The translations under genes were made by a program, and so were the position numbers. Below the pieces are notes generated by a model. It was not told the DNA's origin and ran no database searches. It saw nothing but the letters and a program-made list of their open reading frames with translations. This document shows, piece by piece, positions 39,064 to 44,476 of a stretch of 44,476 nucleotides of DNA; the first letter of the stretch is position 1; the number at the start of each line of letters is the position of its first letter. This DNA is from Paraburkholderia aspalathi (lineage in GTDB: Bacteria > Pseudomonadota > Gammaproteobacteria > Burkholderiales > Burkholderiaceae). The stretch covers positions 1 through 44,476 of the forward strand of contig NZ_FPBH01000053.1 in the NCBI RefSeq assembly GCF_900116445.1, in the 5' to 3' direction.

Positions 39064-40503
39064 TCAGGTCGCGGAGTGGCGCGACATCATCCGTTCGAAT
39101 GCATCGACGATACGCTGCACGTACGGATTCTTGTGGGCGAGAGTGCCGGTTGCGCGCTCGAAGTGGGCCAGCATGGTCGCGTTCGCTTCGAAGACCAGCA
39201 CCTGTCCGTCGGGCAGCACCGTGAAGTCGATTCCGCCGTAGTCGAGATCGAGCCGTCTGCCGATCGCCGCGATCGCATTCATGACGCGCTCGCCGAGCGC
39301 AGTGTGCGGATTGTCGAGGAAGCGCCGCTCTTCCTCCAGCTTCCACGGATACTGTTCCATGTCGGCGGAGTAGTAATGCACCATCCAGTGTGGCGAAATC
39401 GCCAGATGGTAGGGAAACGGCTCCCGGTCGACAAAAATGATCCGGTATTTGCGGTAGAAGCCGTCGGCGCTGCGATAGTCGCGAAACGCTGCGAGGTAGC
39501 AAATGTCGGTTTGTGCCGAGCGCCACGATTCAAGCGCGGTGGGACTCTCGCATAAGGTCAGCCCCTCGCCGCCGTGTGTCGCGGCAGGACGCGCGAGGAC
39601 CGGAAAGTCGATGCCGTCCGCCGCGAGCAGCGCGTCAAGCGCATTGCGTGAAGCCGGTGCGGTTTCGCTGCGTACGCAAGGCGCCGCCTGCACGTCCGGC
39701 AATCCGTCGAACAGGCTCGCGGTACGATGCCGCTGGGTTCGGGCGATAGCGTCGGGCGGATTGAGCACGGGCCGCGCACAGCGCAAGACGAAGCGCGCGA
39801 GTCGCCCGGAAAGCGGGGCGGCGATATCCGCATCGCCAATCGCGTTGAACACGAGGTCGTAGGGCGGCAACTGCTGGTCTTCTTCGTCGGCGGCGTAGTC
39901 GATCGCGTATTTGATGCGACAGCAGGTCGTGCTGGGCAGTAGAGCATCGAACGGCACATTGCCGGCGGTGTGTGCCGCGCAGAGGATCAGCACACGGCGC
40001 TGCCCGGCGCCGCGTCCCTCGATAAAGACACGCTGGATCCGGTAGGCACGTTCCCGATATGCGGCGGCTTCGCTCGCGCGTCCGCTGCCTGCGAGGATGG
40101 CGGCCAGATTCTGGCAAGCAACGGCGACATGCGGATCAAGCTTCAGAACGAGGCGGTACCAGTATTCGGCGATCTCATGATCGCTTTTCATGAAATATCC
40201 GGTCGCGACATCGCAGAGATTCGCGGCACTGGCGTTGGGTGCCGCAGCGGTGTAGGCGTCCAGCGTGTGGGCGGCGATCAGATGCGCGACCGCGGCCAGT
40301 TCGTCGCCGTCGGCGCGTCGCGCTTCAGCGAGCGCGCGGTGATGGGACGGATCGAGCGAGGCGCTGTCGTCGGCATACTCCGCTGACGTGCCCGGAGGCT
40401 GTGCCTTGCGGTCGGCTTCGTTGTCAGGATTCTGGATCACGGTCGCTCGGGATAACGGCAGGGCGACGCGCCGCTGCGCACTCGAAGCATAGCGGGCATG
40501 CAT
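39064..40503 (-). CDS. TPR protein fused to a RimK-like ATP-grasp domain
   Basis: A protein of 479 residues if the ATG at 40503 is used; a GTG at 40440 is an alternative, and neither has a strong ribosome binding site. Residues about 55-165 form TPR-like helices (AEYWYRLVLKLDPHVAVACQNLAAILAGSGRASEAAAYRERA). The C-terminal half looks like an ATP-grasp ligase: FPVLARPAATHGGEGLTLC for nucleotide binding and GIDFTVLPDGQVLVFEANAT (424-443) for metal binding by Asp, Glu and Asn. ATP-grasp enzymes join a carboxylate to an amine through an acyl phosphate. The substrate is unknown. The LysR gene upstream is on the same strand, 46 bases away. Confidence 0.82.
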   Translation of the reverse strand: MHARYASSAQRRVALPLSRATVIQNPDNEADRKAQPPGTSAEYADDSASLDPSHHRALAEARRADGDELAAVAHLIAAHTLDAYTAAAPNASAANLCDVATGYFMKSDHEIAEYWYRLVLKLDPHVAVACQNLAAILAGSGRASEAAAYRERAYRIQRVFIEGRGAGQRRVLILCAAHTAGNVPFDALLPSTTCCRIKYAIDYAADEEDQQLPPYDLVFNAIGDADIAAPLSGRLARFVLRCARPVLNPPDAIARTQRHRTASLFDGLPDVQAAPCVRSETAPASRNALDALLAADGIDFPVLARPAATHGGEGLTLCESPTALESWRSAQTDICYLAAFRDYRSADGFYRKYRIIFVDREPFPYHLAISPHWMVHYYSADMEQYPWKLEEERRFLDNPHTALGERVMNAIAAIGRRLDLDYGGIDFTVLPDGQVLVFEANATMLAHFERATGTLAHKNPYVQRIVDAFERMMSRHSAT

Positions 40504-40549
40504 GCGATTCAGCTTACAGCGCCGCGGGTCCGCCACCCCCACCACATCA

Positions 40550-41500
40550 CTACAGCAGCAGTTCGATCGAATGAAACAGGCGGCGCAGTTCAGGGTCTTG
40601 CGAGCGCGAGCCTTCGTCGACGACTTCGCGCAAACACTCCAGAAAACACGTGGCCGCCGGACTCGTCGGCGCGCCGCGGCGTGACGTGATACTGACGATG
40701 GTTTCATCCACCGTCTCGCGCAAGGGGAGCGCCCACAGGTTCTCCTTTGCGATGAGCACTTCGACGAGCGGCCACGGGAAAATGCTGACCATGTCCGTTC
40801 GTGCGAGCAGGCCGAGCACGACCGAGAGCGAGTGCGCAAGATGGATCGTGTGCGGCACCTTCATGCCGCGCTTGCGAAACAGATTGTCCGAGATCGACTC
40901 GCGGCTTGCCGGGTCCCAGTTCAGCACCCATTCGGCGTCTTCCAGTTCGAGCAGCGTGCGGCAACCCGCCTTGGGATGATCGCGCCGCGCGCACACCGCC
41001 GAATGCGTTGAAAACAGCGGTACGTTGTGAAACTCCGATTGCGGCGAAGCGGGCGGCGGACGGCCGATCGAGAAGTCGAGGCTGCCGTCACGCAGGCGTG
41101 GTTGCACGACGCCCAGCAGCCCCTCAAAAAATTCCAGTTGGACTTCCGGCATGTGCTGCCGGAACCGCTGCACTGTGGGCGGCAGAAAAGTCAGCGCCAC
41201 CCACGGCGTGACGCCGATCGACAGTTTGCCGGCCGCCGCGCCGCGCATCGCCTCGATCTCTGCTTCCGCGCGCTGCAACTGGCCGAGCACCAGCCGCGCA
41301 TGCACGACCAGCGCGCGGCCGAACTCCGTGAACGCGACGCCGCTCGCGCCGCGCACCAGCAATGGCGCTTGCAGATCGGCCTCCAGTTCGCGCATGGCCT
41401 TGGTCACGGCGGCCGGCGAAAGGTCGAGCGAACGGGCGGCGGCCCGGATACTGCCGGTATCCGCAATGGCCGCTAAGGTGCTGAGTTGATGCAGTTTCAT
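40550..41500 (-). CDS. LysR-family transcriptional regulator
   Basis: This 316-residue regulator starts at the ATG at 41500 (MKLHQLSTLAAIADTGSIRAAARSLDLSPAAVTKAMRELE); a TTG further upstream is unlikely. The effector domain has LSIGVTPWVALTFLPPTVQRF and DMVSIFPWPLVEVLI. It resembles regulators of aromatic or amino acid catabolism such as the TdcA/AbgR-like group. It is divergent from the M20 amidohydrolase gene with a 118-base gap, which makes that gene and the following transporter its likely targets. It may also be cotranscribed with the ATP-grasp gene. Confidence 0.92.
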   Translation of the reverse strand: MKLHQLSTLAAIADTGSIRAAARSLDLSPAAVTKAMRELEADLQAPLLVRGASGVAFTEFGRALVVHARLVLGQLQRAEAEIEAMRGAAAGKLSIGVTPWVALTFLPPTVQRFRQHMPEVQLEFFEGLLGVVQPRLRDGSLDFSIGRPPPASPQSEFHNVPLFSTHSAVCARRDHPKAGCRTLLELEDAEWVLNWDPASRESISDNLFRKRGMKVPHTIHLAHSLSVVLGLLARTDMVSIFPWPLVEVLIAKENLWALPLRETVDETIVSITSRRGAPTSPAATCFLECLREVVDEGSRSQDPELRRLFHSIELLL

Positions 41501-41618
41501 CTGGAAAACCCGTACATGGGTGGCAACCGCTGGTTGCTGGCGCAACGATTCTACGCCTGCCGCTGGAAAATCGGCGTGGTTATGCTCGGTTCACGCTTTC
41601 ATCGACGGAGACAACATC

Positions 41619-42791
41619 GTGAACACCATGGCCATCCCGGCGGGCATCGCCGAACTCGAAGACGAAATGATCGCGCTGCGCCGCCGCATCCACGCGCAGC
41701 CCGAACTGGCTTACGAAGAGTTCGCCACTGGCGACCTGGTCGCGGAACGCTTGCAGGAGTGGGGCTACACCGTGCATCGCGGGCTGGGTCAGACCGGTGT
41801 TGTAGGGCAACTGAAAGTAGGCAGCGGCACGCGCAAACTCGGCCTGCGCGCCGACATGGACGCACTGCCGATTCACGAGACCACCGGCCTGCCGTACGCG
41901 AGCACCGTTCCCGGCAAGATGCACGCATGCGGCCATGACGGCCACACGGCGATCCTGCTGGCGGCCGCCAAGCATCTGGCGCAGGAAAAGAATTTCGACG
42001 GCACGTTGAACCTGATTTTCCAGCCCGCCGAAGAAGGTCAGGCCGGCGCGAAGAAAATGCTCGAAGACGGCCTGTTCGACAAATTCCCGTGCGACGCGGT
42101 CTTCGCGATGCACAACATGCCGGGCTTCCCTACCGGCAAGTTCGGCTTCCTGCCGGGCTCGTTCATGGCTTCATCCGATACGGTGATCATCAAGGTAACC
42201 GGCCGCGGCGGTCATGGCGCGGTGCCGCACAAGGCGGTCGATCCCGTGGTGGTGTGCGCGCAGATCGTGCTGGCCTTGCAGTCGATCGTATCGCGCAACA
42301 TTGCGCCGCTCGACATGGCGATCATCACGGTCGGCGCCATCCACGCCGGCGAAGCACCGAACGTGATTCCTGAAACCGCGGAGATGCGCTTGTCCGTGCG
42401 CGCGCTGAAGCCTGAGGTTCGCAACTATTTGCAGGAGCGCATCACGGCGGTCGCCTGCGGACAGGCGGCGGTGTTCGGCGCGCGTGCGCACGTCGACTAT
42501 CAACGACGTTATCCGGTGCTCGTCAACGATGCGCAGATGACCGGTCTCGCACGGCAGGTCGCGCTCGACTGGCTCGGCGAAGACGGCTTGATCGCCGACA
42601 TGCAACCGTTGACCGGCAGTGAAGACTTCGCGTTCCTGCTGGAGCGTTGCCCGGGCAGCTACCTGATCATCGGCAATGGCGACGGCGAGGGCGGTTGCAT
42701 GGTCCACAACCCGGGCTATGACTTCAATGACGACTGCCTCGCTACCGGCGCGGCGTATTGGGTGCGGCTTGCGCAGACGTTCCTCGTCTGA
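41619..42791 (+). CDS. M20-family amidohydrolase (hippurate hydrolase-like)
   Basis: This 390-residue cytoplasmic metallo-hydrolase starts at the GTG at 41619 with GGAG eight bases upstream; the ATG at 41628 is a close alternative. Metal ligands are seen in MHACGHDGHT (Cys104, His106), QPAEEG (Glu138, Glu139), MHN (His165) and TGSEDFAFLLE near the C-terminus. The central dimerisation domain begins near VTGRGGHGAVPHKAVDP. Family members cleave N-acyl amino acids such as hippurate or indole-acetyl amino acids. A divergent LysR gene and a downstream transporter suggest an uptake-and-hydrolysis unit. Confidence 0.94.
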   Translation: MNTMAIPAGIAELEDEMIALRRRIHAQPELAYEEFATGDLVAERLQEWGYTVHRGLGQTGVVGQLKVGSGTRKLGLRADMDALPIHETTGLPYASTVPGKMHACGHDGHTAILLAAAKHLAQEKNFDGTLNLIFQPAEEGQAGAKKMLEDGLFDKFPCDAVFAMHNMPGFPTGKFGFLPGSFMASSDTVIIKVTGRGGHGAVPHKAVDPVVVCAQIVLALQSIVSRNIAPLDMAIITVGAIHAGEAPNVIPETAEMRLSVRALKPEVRNYLQERITAVACGQAAVFGARAHVDYQRRYPVLVNDAQMTGLARQVALDWLGEDGLIADMQPLTGSEDFAFLLERCPGSYLIIGNGDGEGGCMVHNPGYDFNDDCLATGAAYWVRLAQTFLV

Positions 42792-42943
42792 GGCAGGCGG
42801 CATCGCGTTGAACTGAGGCCATGCAAGGCTCCGAGGGTCACGAAGACCAGCGGGGCCATCAAGGCCGTGTTGGGGCCAGTCAGACCGTCCATCGCTTTCA
42901 GGCGCGCAAGGCTGCAGGTCCGCGCATTGGCAGGAAGGACACC

Positions 42944-44311
42944 ATGGAGAGACAGATGGACTATTCCGCTACACCGCAACCCGCAGGCACCGACGCGTTG
43001 AATCTCGGTGACGTGTCGGCCATGCCGCCGGCCAAACGCACGAGTCACGCCAAGGCGATTGCTGCGATCACGCTCGGCAACGGTCTCGAGTTTTTTGATT
43101 TCACGATCTACAGTTTCTTCGCGACGATCATCGGCAAGCTGTATTTCCCGGTGGAAGGGCAGCTTGCGCAACTGATGCTGGCGGTCGGCACGTTCGGCGT
43201 GGGATTCATCATGCGTCCGGTGGGCGGCATTGTGCTCGGCGCCTATGCCGACCGCGCCGGCCGCAAGGCCGCAATGAGTCTCACACTGTGGCTGATGACA
43301 CTCGGCTCGGCGATCATCGCGTTCGCGCCGACGTACGCGGCGATCGGCATCGCCGCGCCGCTACTGGTGATCCTTGCGCGCTTGATTCAGGGCTTCGCGC
43401 TGGGCGGCGAGATTGGTGCATCGACATCGTTGTTGCTTGAATATGGCAGCGATAAGACGCGTGGATTTTACGGAAGCTGGCAGTTCGTGAGCCAGGGCTT
43501 GAACACGGTTTGTGGCTCGCTGCTGGGTGTTGCGTTGGCGGCGGCGCTGTCCACTGCCGCGTTGGAGAGCTGGGGCTGGCGTGTGCCGTTTGTGATCGGC
43601 ATGGCGATGGGTCCGATTGGCATTTACATCCGGCGGCATCTGGACGAAACCTTGCCGGGCGTGGAAGACGGTACGGTTTCTGCGGCCCAGGCGCCTGATG
43701 CGCAGCCGGTTCGCAAGTTGTTCCGCGAGCATTCGCGCGTGATCACGACGGGTGTGTTGACGACGATTGGCGGCACGGCCGCGAACTACATCGTGCTGTT
43801 TTATCTGTCGACCTACGCGATTCGGATTTTGCATTTCCCGATGTCGTCGGCGTTGTGGGCCGCTTGGACGGCGGCGATTGTGACGGTGATTTGCTCGCCA
43901 TTTGCGGGATCGTTATCTGATCGCGTGGGGCGCAAACGCGTTTTGTGGATTTCGCGGGTGATGTTGATTGTTGCCGTGTATCCGGCCTTCATGATTATTA
44001 ATGCTTTGCCCACGGTGCCGGTTTTGTTGTCTGTTGTTGCTGTGCTGGCTGTGTTTGTCGCGTTTACCGCGGTGCCTAATATCGTCATGTTGCCGGAGAT
44101 GTTTCCGCGGGAGATTCGCGCTACCGGGATGTCGATTGTTTATTGTTTAGGGGTTTCGATTTTTGGTGGGTTTGCGCAGTTTTTTGCTACCTGGTTGATT
44201 CAGGTGTCGGGGAGTAATTTGGCGCCTGCCTGGTATTTGATTGGGTGTGGGGTGGTGTCGTTGTTGCCGTTGCCGTTTATGAGGGAGACTGCAGGGAGGG
44301 CTATAGATTGA
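42944..44311 (+). CDS. MFS transporter, metabolite:H+ symporter (MHS) type
   Basis: This 455-residue inner membrane transporter has 12 helices. The start is the ATG at 42944 with AAGGA close upstream; the ATG at 42956 (after GGAG) is equally good. MHS features are AAITLGNGLEFFDFTIYSFFATIIGKLYFP, GAYADRAGRKAAMSL, the FALGGEIGASTSLLLEYGSDKTRGFYGSWQF block and the SLSDRVGRKRVLWIS loop. Such carriers import organic acids or amino acid derivatives with protons, which fits a role beside the M20 hydrolase. Codon use changes markedly after about 43860: third positions turn to T and G, C becomes rare, and the gene runs into the terminal repeat two bases after its stop. Confidence 0.93.
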   Translation: MERQMDYSATPQPAGTDALNLGDVSAMPPAKRTSHAKAIAAITLGNGLEFFDFTIYSFFATIIGKLYFPVEGQLAQLMLAVGTFGVGFIMRPVGGIVLGAYADRAGRKAAMSLTLWLMTLGSAIIAFAPTYAAIGIAAPLLVILARLIQGFALGGEIGASTSLLLEYGSDKTRGFYGSWQFVSQGLNTVCGSLLGVALAAALSTAALESWGWRVPFVIGMAMGPIGIYIRRHLDETLPGVEDGTVSAAQAPDAQPVRKLFREHSRVITTGVLTTIGGTAANYIVLFYLSTYAIRILHFPMSSALWAAWTAAIVTVICSPFAGSLSDRVGRKRVLWISRVMLIVAVYPAFMIINALPTVPVLLSVVAVLAVFVAFTAVPNIVMLPEMFPREIRATGMSIVYCLGVSIFGGFAQFFATWLIQVSGSNLAPAWYLIGCGVVSLLPLPFMRETAGRAID

Positions 44312-44312
44312 T

Positions 44313-44433
44313 GGTTTTTTTGCCTGCGCGGCGCTTATTGTCTGTGTTCTTAGGGCTTTGGCCTTTCCTTGAATTGTTAGTGGTCTATTAGCGTTCCCCC
44401 TGTGCGGGGGGGCACCTACTTTTCTTTGCCGCC
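44313..44433 (-). repeat. Dispersed intergenic repeat, copy 2 (interrupted)
   Basis: Read on the minus strand this matches 538-683: GCTAATAGACCACTAACAA, AAGGAAAGGC, CCCTAAGAACACAGACAA and GCGCCGC occur in the same order, without the extra 23 bases of copy 1. At 44421-44433 the repeat reaches the start of its CTTTCTTTG/CAAAGAAAG palindrome, but the second arm is missing and unrelated sequence follows, so the copy appears broken at 44434. Confidence 0.85.
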
Positions 44434-44434
44434 G

Positions 44435-44476
44435 TGTATAGACCGGGGACATGGTTGACAGACGTGCGGAGACATC
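44435..44476. mobile_element. Right-edge insertion sequence terminus (probable)
   Basis: The last 42 bases start with TGTATAGACCGGGGACATGG and bear no relation to the repeat they interrupt. A TGT start and abrupt replacement of the expected palindrome arm suit an IS terminal inverted repeat; the wording resembles ends I associate with IS481-type elements, but no coding sequence is visible, so this is inference. Confidence 0.4.

Overview
The window looks like a chromosomal segment from a GC-rich betaproteobacterium of the Burkholderia/Paraburkholderia group. The pointers are two Burkholderia-type OmpC-like porins, a DUF4148 protein, an RND pump with a NodT-type outer membrane factor, five LysR regulators (four of them divergent from the gene they probably control), and a dispersed intergenic repeat of a kind I associate with these genomes. 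No tRNA, rRNA, phage or CRISPR array was seen. Genus assignment is inference.

Edges: position 1 lies just inside the start of an IS3-like orfA (minus strand), whose element appears to end near 90. The last 42 bases look like the tip of another insertion sequence. Both junctions interrupt the same repeat family (about 96-683 and 44313-44433).

0.9-4.1 kb: two trimeric porins, with a tiny lipoprotein and a DUF4148 protein between them. 4.2-12.0 kb (minus strand): a LysR regulator, an orphan OmpR-type response regulator, then an overlapping RND pump / adaptor / outer-membrane-factor operon. 12.4-18.7 kb: a small unknown gene, an AT-rich non-coding stretch full of inverted repeats, a GlxA/AraC regulator, a lone RmlC-like epimerase, a divergent EamA exporter/LysR pair, a GNAT enzyme, a DUF1328 membrane peptide, and two very small genes, one apparently frameshifted.

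19.2-28.7 kb is the most interesting block. It reads as one operon: a WecB-type UDP-GlcNAc 2-epimerase, a BcsB-like periplasmic protein, an NfrB-like glycosyltransferase with two MshEN-type c-di-GMP modules, an NfrA-like outer membrane protein, and a lipoprotein with a glycosidase-like fold. The middle three genes overlap by 4 bases at each junction. By analogy with the E. coli phage N4 receptor system it should make and export a c-di-GMP-controlled polysaccharide from UDP-ManNAc. The BcsB-like partner and terminal lipoprotein make it a variant worth testing.

28.7-44.3 kb: an ArgO/LysE exporter with its ArgP-like regulator; a type II NADH dehydrogenase beside a CbbR-like LysR; an NCS1 permease with a structured leader, followed by a DAO-family oxidoreductase, a cupin and an aldehyde dehydrogenase (probably uptake and oxidation of a nitrogen compound); a lipoprotein; a TPR/ATP-grasp protein; and a LysR regulator divergent from an M20 amidohydrolase and an MHS-type transporter. 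The end of the transporter gene loses cytosine sharply as it approaches the terminal repeat.
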